From: JALRBM01 sp964477195
GTDB lineage: Bacteria; Patescibacteriota; Saccharimonadia; Saccharimonadales; Saccharimonadaceae
Direction of reading: 5' to 3'
DNA length: 17,395 nucleotides
Assembly: GCA_964477195.1 (NCBI GenBank)
Contig: CAYZCX010000017.1
Location: 1 to 17,395, forward strand
In this document: in pieces, positions 7,501-13,121 of the stretch
Layout of the letters: every line of letters begins with the position of its first letter
Position numbering within the stretch: the first letter of the stretch is position 1
Notes under the pieces: model-generated
Seen by the model: the letters and a program-made list of their open reading frames with translations, nothing else
Database searches by the model: none
What the model was told of the DNA's origin: nothing
Made by a program: the position numbers and the translations under genes

Positions 7501-7643
7501 GGGCAGCCATTACGCAGGGTGTCTACACCTAGCAGGGGTACTATCCACTGCTTAACGCAATTGCTGCCCATTCCGAATAGTGGATAGTATCACTAAAACG
7601 ATACTCACTGCACGTTCCCGTAATATAAGACTAAGTGTAGACA
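7501..7643 (-). ncRNA. Candidate structured RNA with nested helices and a pseudoknot
   Basis: Three long-range complementarities are nested or linked. The outer helix is 13 bp with one G-U, 7520-7532 with 7631-7643. The inner helix is 11 bp and perfect, TACTATCCACT (7539-7549) with AGTGGATAGTA (7579-7589). The loop of the inner helix holds GCTGCCC (7563-7569), which is complementary to GGGCAGC at 7501-7507 outside the outer helix, giving a possible pseudoknot. A minus-strand promoter (7649-7676) and a minus-strand terminator (7401-7437) bracket it, so I place it on the minus strand as part of the beta-helix gene leader or as a separate RNA of about 240 bases. It matches no RNA class I can name. 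The rest of the 7438-7742 gap holds no gene I can support. Confidence 0.5.
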
Positions 7644-7648
7644 TAAGC

Positions 7649-7676
7649 AGTATACCAAATTAATCCGATTAGTAAA
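7649..7676 (-). promoter_or_regulatory. Probable promoter of the structured leader / beta-helix gene
   Basis: On the minus strand TTTACT (7676-7671) and TATACT (7654-7649) are separated by 16 bases. The predicted start is at about 7643, at the first base pair of the outer RNA helix. Confidence 0.6.
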
Positions 7677-7742
7677 TACAAGGAGCGTACTTTTAATAGC
7701 TTTTCAACAATCAATGGAGTAATGTACAGCTAAACTACATAT

Positions 7743-7771
7743 TTGACGACGAGTAATGTATGTTGTAATAT
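7743..7771 (+). promoter_or_regulatory. Promoter of the 7812-8099 gene
   Basis: TTGACG (7743-7748) and TAATAT (7766-7771) are separated by 17 bases. The same -10 and spacing occur before the GC-rich gene at 12291-12719. Confidence 0.78.
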
Positions 7772-7811
7772 CAATCTTGAAGTGAACAACTCGACCAGAT
7801 AGGAGAGATTC

Positions 7812-8099
7812 ATGTCCCTTTTCCTCATGTTGCTTGCCGCTCTTGCGGCACTGCTGGCCAGCTTCTTTGCCCTCAGGTGTGCCCGGGTCAGCCCGACGAA
7901 ATACCCCAAGGTGCACAAGCGGCTCAAGTGGAACACGATCGTGGTCGTGGCCATCGGGGTTGTGCTGCTCGTCGTCGCCACCCAGCTCGACCCTGCCTAC
8001 GCTTGGGGGGCCGGGGGAATCTTCCTCGCGGGTATCCTGGGGATGACGGGCGCAACGATGCACGGCCACTCCCGGCGTGCCGGTGGTGCGATCAACTGA
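7812..8099 (+). CDS. Small GC-rich membrane protein, 95 aa
   Basis: The protein is almost wholly hydrophobic, with three likely membrane segments: residues 2-24, 41-57 and 63-83. A basic loop (RVSPTKYPKVHKRLKW, 25-40) lies between the first two, and a His/Arg tail (HGHSRRAGG) follows. I recognise no family; small three-helix proteins of this kind could be holin-like, transport accessory or regulatory. The ATG at 7812 has an AGGAGA site (7801-7806) and a good promoter 40 bases upstream. Codons end mostly in G or C, unlike hisS next to it. It is a single-gene unit closed by the hairpin at 8125-8161. Confidence 0.8.
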   Translation: MSLFLMLLAALAALLASFFALRCARVSPTKYPKVHKRLKWNTIVVVAIGVVLLVVATQLDPAYAWGAGGIFLAGILGMTGATMHGHSRRAGGAIN

Positions 8100-8124
8100 C
8101 CTAGGGCGTTGTCACCTCGCTAGG

Positions 8125-8161
8125 GCACCAGGCATCCTCGTTTTGTGAGTATGCCTGGTGC
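8125..8161 (+). terminator. Hairpin after the 7812-8099 gene
   Basis: GCACCAGGCAT (8125-8135) pairs perfectly with ATGCCTGGTGC (8151-8161), with an inner CTC/GAG extension. No T-tract follows on the plus strand, so termination may be incomplete. The hairpin ends 17 bases before the -10 box of the hisS leader. Confidence 0.62.
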
Positions 8162-8177
8162 TATCACCTTGATTTGT

Positions 8178-8183
8178 TATACT
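8178..8183 (+). promoter_or_regulatory. -10 box of the hisS attenuator transcript
   Basis: TATACT ends 6 bases before the ATG of the leader peptide at 8190, so transcription should start at or next to that codon. The -35 position (about 8155-8160, CTGGTG) is weak and lies in the preceding hairpin. Confidence 0.7.
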
Positions 8184-8189
8184 AAAGAC

Positions 8190-8243
8190 ATGATTATTGC
8201 CACTATCCATCACTTGCATATATCGCCGAAGCGTGTCGGATAG
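8190..8243 (+). CDS. His-rich leader peptide of hisS, 17 codons
   Basis: The reading frame ATG...TAG encodes MIIATIHHLHISPKRVG. Three of four consecutive codons are histidine (CAT CAC TTG CAT, 8208-8219). It starts 6 bases after a TATACT box, so it would be translated from a leaderless mRNA, like several other genes in the window. It stands between the promoter and a terminator hairpin in front of the histidyl-tRNA synthetase gene, and its last third (8224-8239) is complementary to that hairpin. This is the layout of a classical amino-acid attenuator such as the his or trp leader of enterobacteria, so the peptide is probably only a sensor of charged tRNA-His. Chance is possible for so short a frame, but the histidine run, position and pairing agree. 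Confidence 0.82.
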   Translation: MIIATIHHLHISPKRVG

Positions 8244-8285
8244 TTTTTATATTGCTTTTTTATAAACGCCGACACAGTTTCGGCG
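8224..8285 (+). promoter_or_regulatory. hisS antiterminator (alternative pairing)
   Basis: CGCCGAA (8224-8230) is complementary to TTCGGCG (8279-8285), and GTGTCGG (8233-8239) to CCGACAC (8269-8275). The two 7-bp helices are separated by a small internal loop. They use bases from both arms of the terminator, so the two folds exclude each other. A ribosome waiting at the His codons leaves most of 8224-8239 free and favours this fold; one that reaches the stop at 8241 covers it and favours the terminator. Confidence 0.75.
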
Positions 8286-8296
8286 TTTATTTTATG
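8262..8296 (+). terminator. hisS attenuator terminator
   Basis: ATAAACGCCGA (8262-8272) pairs perfectly with TCGGCGTTTAT (8280-8290) around a 7-base loop, and the run TTTATTTTAT ends the structure. It lies 35 bases upstream of the hisS start codon, with only the ribosome site between, so transcription of hisS must pass through it. Confidence 0.85.
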
Positions 8297-8324
8297 TGAA
8301 TTATCAATCATCTGAGGAGTCTCT

Positions 8325-9716
8325 ATGAAAAATCCCTTACGCTTGCAAAGCAATGCAAAAAATGCAACAATAACCCCTATGAGCACATTATCTTCGTCCG
8401 CCTACAAAGGCACGCGCGACTATTATCCTGCAGACAAGCGGGTGCAAAATTACATCTTTTCTCAGTGGAAGAAAATAGTCGAGCGATATGGATACGAAGA
8501 ATATGGTGCGCCTATGCTGGAGCCTCTCGAGGTATACACGGCAAAATCCGGTCAAGAACTAGCGAGCGAACAAACATACACCTTTACCGATCGAGGTGAG
8601 CGAACCGTTGCGATTCGTCCCGAAATGACACCATCGATCTCTCGTATGGTTGCGGCTCGTCGCCAAGAAATAGCGTATCCAGCACGGCTGTTTTCAATCG
8701 CAAACTTTATGCGATATGAACGCCCACAGCGCGGCCGCGAGCGTGAATTCTGGCAGCTTAATGCAGATATCTTTGGTGCTGACGGCATCTTAGCCGAAGC
8801 CGAAGTTATCACGATAGGTTGGCGCATGATGAAAAATTTTGGTGCGACCGAGGACATGTTTATCATCCGTCTTAATAACCGCCAGCTAATCAACCACATG
8901 ATGACCGAGTATCTGAACCTTGACGCCGTGCAGTCACAAATGATGATCCGTCTCTTTGATCGTAAAGAAAAAATCAGTCACGAGGATTTTAGAGATCAAG
9001 CGATCGACATTTTTGGCGAAAAGGAGGCCCCTGCGGGACTGACGAAAATTGCAGCACTTCTCTCTGCAAAAAGCATGTCTGAACTCCCCGACGTGATCCG
9101 TGAAACCGATGAAGTGGAAGAAGTCAGGCAACTCTTTTCCGAGCTTGAAAAAGCGGGCATTGGCAATGTTATATTTGACATTACGCTGATGAGAGGTTTC
9201 GATTACTACACCGGGACGGTGTTTGAGTTCTTTGATACGCACCCGGATAATCGTCGTGCGATGTTTGGTGGCGGTCGTTACGATGGATTGGTTGGGCTTT
9301 TTGGGGCGGAGCCGATTTCTGCAGTGGGATTTGCACCAGGTGCGACCATGACTGAAATCTTCCTTAAGTCACACGATCTCTTACCTAAATTTCCTTCGAC
9401 AACCGAAGTATATGTCATTGTTCTGGGCGATGCCCGTGAAGGCGCGATGAAATTAGCGGATAACCTGCGTGAAGAGGGCGTCAATACGGAGGTAGATATT
9501 ACTGGCCGTAAGCTTGATAAACAACTCAAGACTGCCATCAAAAAAGATATCCCTTTCATGATTTTTGTTGGTAATGAAGAGCTGAAAAAAGAAGTCTATC
9601 CGTTTAAGGATACCGCTAAGGCGGAAGAGCAAACATTAAGCTTTGAGCGTATCGTGAGCTTGGTCAAAGATCGTCGTCTTAAACACGAAGATGATCTTGA
9701 TGATTTATTTGAGTAA
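8325..9716 (+). CDS. hisS: Histidyl-tRNA synthetase
   Basis: The 463-aa class II synthetase attaches histidine to tRNA-His in the cytoplasm. Motif 2 is visible from residue 130 (RYERPQRGREREFWQLNADIFG spans the ATP site), the histidine-binding motif is RGFDYYTGTVFEF from residue 290, and motif 3 is GGGRYDGLVG followed by AVGFAPG. The last 90 or so residues form the anticodon-binding domain (EVYVIVLGDAREGAMKLADNL). The start at 8325 has a GAGGAG site (8314-8319). Homologous proteins more often begin near the second Met, at 8379 (MSTLSSSAYKG), but no ribosome site precedes that one, so about 18 extra residues may be present. Expression appears to be controlled by the attenuator at 8190-8296. 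Confidence 0.96.
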   Translation: MKNPLRLQSNAKNATITPMSTLSSSAYKGTRDYYPADKRVQNYIFSQWKKIVERYGYEEYGAPMLEPLEVYTAKSGQELASEQTYTFTDRGERTVAIRPEMTPSISRMVAARRQEIAYPARLFSIANFMRYERPQRGREREFWQLNADIFGADGILAEAEVITIGWRMMKNFGATEDMFIIRLNNRQLINHMMTEYLNLDAVQSQMMIRLFDRKEKISHEDFRDQAIDIFGEKEAPAGLTKIAALLSAKSMSELPDVIRETDEVEEVRQLFSELEKAGIGNVIFDITLMRGFDYYTGTVFEFFDTHPDNRRAMFGGGRYDGLVGLFGAEPISAVGFAPGATMTEIFLKSHDLLPKFPSTTEVYVIVLGDAREGAMKLADNLREEGVNTEVDITGRKLDKQLKTAIKKDIPFMIFVGNEELKKEVYPFKDTAKAEEQTLSFERIVSLVKDRRLKHEDDLDDLFE

Positions 9717-9731
9717 GTTATATTGCTACTT

Positions 9732-9760
9732 TTGACAAATAACTGGTCGTATGCCAGGAT
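9732..9760 (+). promoter_or_regulatory. Promoter of the 9796-10242 gene
   Basis: A consensus TTGACA (9732-9737) is followed after 17 bases by CAGGAT (9755-9760), a weak -10. The predicted start near 9767 falls after an in-frame ATG at 9751 and so rules that start out. Confidence 0.6.
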
Positions 9761-9795
9761 GGGCTAGCGTCACACACCCTATAAAGGAGGTTATT

Positions 9796-10242
9796 TTGCT
9801 ACGCCCTACTGCCGAAGAACTGGCAACTGCGAAAGAGTTGGGAATTGATTCGACAGGGATGAACGGACCGGCAATTCGAGAGGCTATCGATAGGGCACGC
9901 CGCTCACGGCAATTGCCCTCGATTCGCGAAAACACCAGATACGAAAGCCTTGTGCGCACAGCAGACATTCTGGGTGTTCCTATTAAGCCTGGAGAGGGGG
10001 TAGAAAGTGCTATGCGACACGTTGAAGAGTATATTACGACGGTATTTGCGAAGAGGGGAATTGTTCAGAGCGCGCGCGTTTGCTTTACTGCCGACTACGG
10101 TCAGCACATGGGCAAAGAAGCGATAATCCATGGTCTCAAGATGTGGTGGTTTGAATTCCAGCTAATGATGAGTGTCTACCTGGATGGTCAGGTACGATCT
10201 ATTGCGGCATACCACGTTGCTCTCCATACTCAGGTACTGTAA
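9796..10242 (+). CDS. Hypothetical protein, paralogue of 10359-10829, 148 aa
   Basis: The family is unknown. The N-terminus, LRPTAEELATAKELGIDSTG followed by MNGPAIREAI, has the rhythm of a small helix-extended loop-helix (SAP/LEM or Rho-N-like) module. A second, weaker copy may follow (SLVRTADILGVPIKPGEGVESAMRHV). The C-terminal third (about 80-148) is likely beta-rich and aromatic. A TTG start at 9796 is chosen because AAAGGAGG (9784-9790) lies 5 bases before it, the promoter excludes the ATG at 9751, and the homology with the next gene begins at this residue. It is transcribed from its own promoter and followed by a hairpin. If the SAP-like reading holds, nucleic-acid binding is possible, but this is speculation. 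Confidence 0.75.
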   Translation: MLRPTAEELATAKELGIDSTGMNGPAIREAIDRARRSRQLPSIRENTRYESLVRTADILGVPIKPGEGVESAMRHVEEYITTVFAKRGIVQSARVCFTADYGQHMGKEAIIHGLKMWWFEFQLMMSVYLDGQVRSIAAYHVALHTQVL

Positions 10243-10248
10243 GGCGCT

Positions 10249-10277
10249 GGCCGGTCACGTTTTGTGGCCGGCCTCTT
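10249..10277 (+). terminator. Terminator-like hairpin between the paralogues
   Basis: GGCCGGTCAC (10249-10258) pairs with GTGGCCGGCC (10264-10273), 10 bp with one G-U and a 5-base loop, followed by TCTT. The T-tract is short. Confidence 0.65.
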
Positions 10278-10295
10278 ACATATCGAGTTTCATAG

Positions 10296-10323
10296 TTGAC
10301 GACGTGTTCGGATGAAGTAGAAT
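10296..10323 (+). promoter_or_regulatory. Promoter of the 10359-10829 gene
   Basis: TTGACG (10296-10301) and TAGAAT (10318-10323) are 16 bases apart. The TTG that would extend the reading frame to 10296 is the -35 box itself. Confidence 0.7.
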
Positions 10324-10358
10324 ACGAAAGTATCTTTTTAGCCAGCCCGAGGAGTATT

Positions 10359-10829
10359 GTGCTCAAGCCAACCCCAGAGGAACTTCAGCGTGCTGAGGAA
10401 TTGAATATCGAGGCGGAAGGTTTGAACGGCATTGAGTTACGTGAAGCTATCACGAAAGCCGAACGTCTTGCCCAGTTTGCTGGGAAGTCAAAAGTCAATA
10501 GTGGTGATTTGAACCAGTATCATGCACTCGTGGCAGTTGCACGTAACCTGGACATAGAAGTTGAGAGGGGTACATCGTTCATTGATCTGCGACGCCAGGT
10601 GACCTATCGGTTGGATGGGCTTCTCCTGGAAAAGGGTATGGAGCCTGGGGTCAAGATCGAATATGGCGCCAAAGCACCACACCATGCAGGCAAACGCGCG
10701 CAGGTAATTCGTACGGATATCACCTGGACGATGAACATGCCGCATATCGCACTTCTTTTTGAATATCTAGGAAGGGTTTATAACTACTACGCCCATGATG
10801 TCGTGCTTTTCGCGACGGTAGTGAGCTAA
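10359..10829 (+). CDS. Hypothetical protein, paralogue of 9796-10242, 156 aa
   Basis: The protein shares its opening with the preceding gene: L-(R/K)-P-T-x-E-E-L-x-x-A-x-E-L-x-I, then NG, REAI and a charged helix ending in a similar place. The first module (about 1-40) and a second segment (HALVAVARNLDIEVERGTSF, about 57-76, running on to about 86) both look SAP-like. The C-terminal half (KIEYGAKAPHHAGKRAQVI and on) aligns loosely with that of the paralogue (CFTADYGQHMGKEAII), sharing a Gly-x-x-x-x-Gly-Lys pattern. A GTG start at 10359 is supported by GAGGAG (10349-10354), 4 bases upstream, and by alignment of the two N-termini. The pair probably arose by tandem duplication and has diverged strongly. 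Confidence 0.75.
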   Translation: MLKPTPEELQRAEELNIEAEGLNGIELREAITKAERLAQFAGKSKVNSGDLNQYHALVAVARNLDIEVERGTSFIDLRRQVTYRLDGLLLEKGMEPGVKIEYGAKAPHHAGKRAQVIRTDITWTMNMPHIALLFEYLGRVYNYYAHDVVLFATVVS

Positions 10830-10869
10830 GATACTCGCGCTGATCGGACGCGTTATTCCGGTCACCTCC

Positions 10870-10906
10870 TTGGACTCAGTGGGAGTTATCTGTTATAGTA
10901 GTCCAA
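10870..10906 (+). promoter_or_regulatory. Trigger factor promoter inside an inverted repeat
   Basis: TTGGAC (10870-10875) and TATAGT (10894-10899) are 18 bases apart. TTGGACT (10870-10876) and AGTCCAA (10900-10906) form a perfect inverted repeat that spans the promoter from the -35 to the likely start point, so a regulator might bind here. The ATG of tig follows 9 bases after the -10. Confidence 0.6.
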
Positions 10907-10908
10907 GT

Positions 10909-12192
10909 ATGAAAACCACTGTAAAACACCTATCAGACACCAAGGTTGAACTCACTATCACCCTTGAAAAAGACGAACTTGACGCTGCTCAGGCTGTAGC
11001 GCTGTCAAAGCTTGCTAAAAATATTAAAGTACCTGGATTTAGAAAGGGAAATGTGCCTGCGAGCGTTGCGGCAAAGCACGTTGACCCAGAGGCTCTAGCC
11101 CAGCAAACACTTGAAGATGCACTCTCTAAAGCCGTTGCTGAGGCCTACACAAGCGAGAAGATCCAGGCATTAGATCGTCCTGAAGTTGCAGTGAAGAAGT
11201 TTGTCCCAGGACAGGAACTTGAATTTACTGCAGAAACAGAAATTCTTCCTAAAATAACACTCGGTGACTACAAAAAGCTCAAGAGCAAAAAAGCCAAAGT
11301 CGCAGTTGCAGCTAAAGATATCGATGAAATTATTGATCGAATGCGCTCTGGATTTGCTGAGAAAAAAGAGGTTGATCGTGCAGCCAAAGAGGGCGATGAA
11401 GTAACCATCGACTTTATCGGCAAAAAAGACGATGTTGCATTTGATGGCGGCACAGCTACTGATTACACACTTGTCCTTGGGAGCAATACCTTTATTCCTG
11501 GATTTGAAGAAGGAATTATCGGCAAAAAGTCTGGTGAAACATTTGATCTTCCTCTTGAATTCCCTAAAGATTATCATGCTGCGTCCCTCAAGGGCGCTAA
11601 GGTTGTTTTCACGACGACGCTTAAAAAGATAAGTGAAGTCGTGCTTCCTGAAGTAAACGATGAATTTGCTGCAAAAGCAGGCCCATTCACTAGTGTTGAC
11701 GAGCTAAAAGCAGACACCAAGCGCGAGCTGGCTGATCAAAAAGAGCGCGAAGCGGGCGAGAAGCTAAAAGACGAACTCGTCAATGAGCTTATCGAGGTAA
11801 GTAAGATTCCTGTTCCGGAAGTTCTGCTGCAGGATCAAATGCAGTCAATCGAGCGCGACATGATGCAAAATCTTATGTATCAGGGTCTCGGTCTCGATCA
11901 ATACATCGAAAACCAAGGTTTTGAGAGCAAAGAGAAGTGGCTCGAAACCGAAGTCAAAGAGAGCGCTAAGAAGCGTGTGCAAGCGGGCCTTATGCTTGCC
12001 GAGCTTAGTAAAGTTGAGAAAATCGAAGCAAATACCGCAGAACTCGAAGAACATGTTGCCCAGTACAAGGAACGCTACGCCAACAATCCAAAGATGGCTG
12101 AACAGTTCGACACACCAGAAGCTCGGCGGGATATCGCCAATCGGCTACTGACAGAAAAGACAGTTGACCGTCTCGTTGAACTCAACGCGTAA
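10909..12192 (+). CDS. tig: Trigger factor (ribosome-bound chaperone)
   Basis: The 427-aa protein binds nascent chains at the ribosome exit. The ribosome-docking signature VPGFRKGNVPASV lies near residues 41-53. The FKBP-type peptidyl-prolyl isomerase domain spans about 157-240 (GDEVTIDFIGKKDDVAFDGG to VVFTTTLKKI), including PGFEEGIIGKKSGE. A helical C-terminal chaperone domain follows (about 250-425). Length is close to the family norm of about 430. The ATG at 10909 has no ribosome site and sits 9 bases after a TATAGT box, so the mRNA appears leaderless; an upstream TTG at 10870 is part of the -35 region. The unit ends at the terminator 12209-12243. Confidence 0.96.
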   Translation: MKTTVKHLSDTKVELTITLEKDELDAAQAVALSKLAKNIKVPGFRKGNVPASVAAKHVDPEALAQQTLEDALSKAVAEAYTSEKIQALDRPEVAVKKFVPGQELEFTAETEILPKITLGDYKKLKSKKAKVAVAAKDIDEIIDRMRSGFAEKKEVDRAAKEGDEVTIDFIGKKDDVAFDGGTATDYTLVLGSNTFIPGFEEGIIGKKSGETFDLPLEFPKDYHAASLKGAKVVFTTTLKKISEVVLPEVNDEFAAKAGPFTSVDELKADTKRELADQKEREAGEKLKDELVNELIEVSKIPVPEVLLQDQMQSIERDMMQNLMYQGLGLDQYIENQGFESKEKWLETEVKESAKKRVQAGLMLAELSKVEKIEANTAELEEHVAQYKERYANNPKMAEQFDTPEARRDIANRLLTEKTVDRLVELNA

Positions 12193-12208
12193 AAGAAAAT
12201 CGTCTTAA

Positions 12209-12243
12209 CGAAAAAGCCCGCCCCCGCCGGCGGAGCTTTTTCG
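12209..12243. terminator. Bidirectional intrinsic terminator
   Basis: CGAAAAAGC (12209-12217) pairs with GCTTTTTCG (12235-12243), with an inner CGCC/GGCG stem. The stem supplies its own T-run on both strands, so it can end tig on the plus strand and the 12291-12719 gene on the minus strand. Confidence 0.88.
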
Positions 12244-12290
12244 TGTAAGCTCAAACGCTAGCGAGTGGCGGGCGGTATTTGAAGGAGTTG

Positions 12291-12719
12291 TCAGCCTCTG
12301 GCTACCCACTCAGAAGTGAAGTCCTCGTTCTGGTGGGAAGTGCAGCTGCATGCGGCGTCGGTACAGGGGATGAAGTCATCCGTCCCTTCTTCCTCAGCGT
12401 TCTTCAGCGGTGACTCGCCGATGATCACGAAGTACATGAGCATCAGCGCTGCGATGGCGAAGATGCCGATCAGGACGGCAACGATCATCACCACGAGATG
12501 CGTCCACACCCAGTCCCAGAACGACGCGTCCCGGTAGAAGTCCCAGAGTGAGACCTGAACCGGTACACAGTGGTCGCTGGTGGGGCAGGTGTACGTCGGC
12601 AGCGTGCTGCGGTTCAGGGATTGCCAGAACAGCAACGTGCAGAAGTGGATGAACGGGATGACGAGAGCTGCCATGATGCGCAGCAGAGTGTGCTTCAAGG
12701 AACCATTCCGCGAAAACAT
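12291..12719 (-). CDS. GC-rich membrane protein with two membrane segments, 142 aa
   Basis: There are two hydrophobic segments, about residues 12-33 and 73-101. The loop between them holds two cysteines (C45, C51) and many aromatic residues (LWDFYRDASFWDWVW). The tail after residue 101 is acidic and carries a Cys cluster (C119, C124, C126 in CTDAACSC), which could bind a metal or form disulfides. I recognise no family. The ATG at 12719 is chosen because AAAGGA (12730-12725) lies 5 bases upstream; the frame could be extended to 12767 but without a ribosome site. A near-consensus promoter precedes it. Codons end mostly in G or C, like the other GC-rich small genes here. Confidence 0.75.
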   Translation of the reverse strand: MFSRNGSLKHTLLRIMAALVIPFIHFCTLLFWQSLNRSTLPTYTCPTSDHCVPVQVSLWDFYRDASFWDWVWTHLVVMIVAVLIGIFAIAALMLMYFVIIGESPLKNAEEEGTDDFIPCTDAACSCTSHQNEDFTSEWVARG

Positions 12720-12757
12720 GGGGATCCTTTCGGATAGTTTCGAAGAATATCTGTGTA

Positions 12758-12786
12758 ATATTAACACAATAAGCTTTATTTGTCAA
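12758..12786 (-). promoter_or_regulatory. Promoter of the 12291-12719 gene
   Basis: On the minus strand a consensus TTGACA (12786-12781) and TAATAT (12763-12758) are separated by 17 bases. The same bases 12780-12785 read TTGTCA on the plus strand, so the divergent gene at 12847 may share this -35 region. Confidence 0.85.
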
Positions 12787-12846
12787 TCAATACATGGTAG
12801 TATGAATAGGTAGTCTGATCCGTAGAACTGTTTTCCGGGAGGAAAT

Positions 12847-13008
12847 GTGGCAGCCACGGCGTACAAGAACGTGTGGGCGAGCGACGAGAAGGGTGAGACG
12901 GCTCACGTCGAAGTGGACACCGAAGGGAAAGTCACCTTGACGGCTGTTTCTCTCGAAGAGGCGATGGCCATCCTCTGCCAGACGGCGGAGGATCTGCCGA
13001 AACGGTAA
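12847..13008 (+). CDS. Short acidic GC-rich protein, 53 aa
   Basis: The frame starts with GTG at 12847, 4-5 bases after a strong GGGAGGA site (12837-12843), and ends with TAA followed by a strong terminator. The product is acidic and soluble-looking: a first half with short strands (VWASDEKGETAHVEVDTEGK) and a helix-forming second half (SLEEAMAILCQTAEDLPKR) with one Cys. By hand count 41 of 53 codons end in G or C, matching the other GC-rich genes. A competing ATG at 12845 in another frame yields a shorter, Arg-rich product and is less likely. No family is recognised. It is divergent from the 12291-12719 membrane protein and could be functionally linked to it. Confidence 0.7.
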   Translation: MAATAYKNVWASDEKGETAHVEVDTEGKVTLTAVSLEEAMAILCQTAEDLPKR

Positions 13009-13017
13009 GGCGACAAG

Positions 13018-13060
13018 TGTGTAGCTCTCTCCCCAGAGAGGGCTACACATTTCGTATTTT
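13018..13060 (+). terminator. Intrinsic terminator of the 53-aa gene
   Basis: A 14-bp stem with one G-U, TGTGTAGCTCTCTC (13018-13031) with 13036-13049, has a CCCA loop and is followed by TTTCGTATTTTTT. It starts 10 bases after the stop codon. Confidence 0.9.
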
Positions 13061-13074
13061 TTGTCATTAAAAAA

Positions 13075-13101
13075 CTAGCACTCTCTTTACCTGAGTGCTA
13101 G
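13075..13101 (+). promoter_or_regulatory. CIRCE-type operator (HrcA site) of clpP
   Basis: CTAGCACTC (13075-13083), a 9-base spacer and GAGTGCTAG (13093-13101) differ from the established CIRCE consensus TTAGCACTC-N9-GAGTGCTAA only at the two outermost bases. The symmetry extends five more bases each side (13070-13106). The -35 region of clpP lies in the spacer, so HrcA bound here should block transcription and release it on heat shock. The extended arms are also A- and T-rich and might add some termination, but a better terminator already lies upstream. Confidence 0.87.
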
Positions 13102-13115
13102 TTTTTGTGTATACT
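13086..13115 (+). promoter_or_regulatory. clpP promoter
   Basis: TTTACC (13086-13091, within the CIRCE spacer) and TATACT (13110-13115) are 18 bases apart. The ATG at 13122 follows after 6 bases, so the transcript is probably leaderless. Confidence 0.7.
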
Positions 13116-13121
13116 GATAAT

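Noticed and set aside
7552..7644. A 30-codon minus-strand frame starting 4 bases after a TATACT box (MSTLSLILRERAVSIVLVIL...)
   Set aside because: It lies across both helices of the structured leader, has no run of one amino acid, and its spacing to the -10 (4) differs from the 6-9 of the leaderless genes. A leader peptide is not excluded but not supported.
7704..8069. 121-codon minus-strand frame opposite the GC-rich gene
   Set aside because: A typical shadow frame of GC-rich coding DNA. The plus-strand gene has promoter, ribosome site and membrane segments.
9751..9795. ATG-started extension of the 9796 gene
   Set aside because: It starts inside the promoter, ahead of the expected transcription start, and the strong AAAGGAGG site would be inside the coding region.
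10842..10865. Hairpin TGATCGGA / TCCGGTCA after the second paralogue
   Set aside because: 8 bp with a G-U pair and no T-tract; too weak to call a terminator.
12394..12786. 130-codon minus-strand frame overlapping the 12291-12719 gene
   Set aside because: It is His/Arg-rich without domains, its start falls at the promoter, and the other frame has a good ribosome site and clear membrane helices.
13095..13121. Upstream GTG start for clpP
   Set aside because: The extension would run through the CIRCE arm and the -10 box and adds residues not typical of ClpP.
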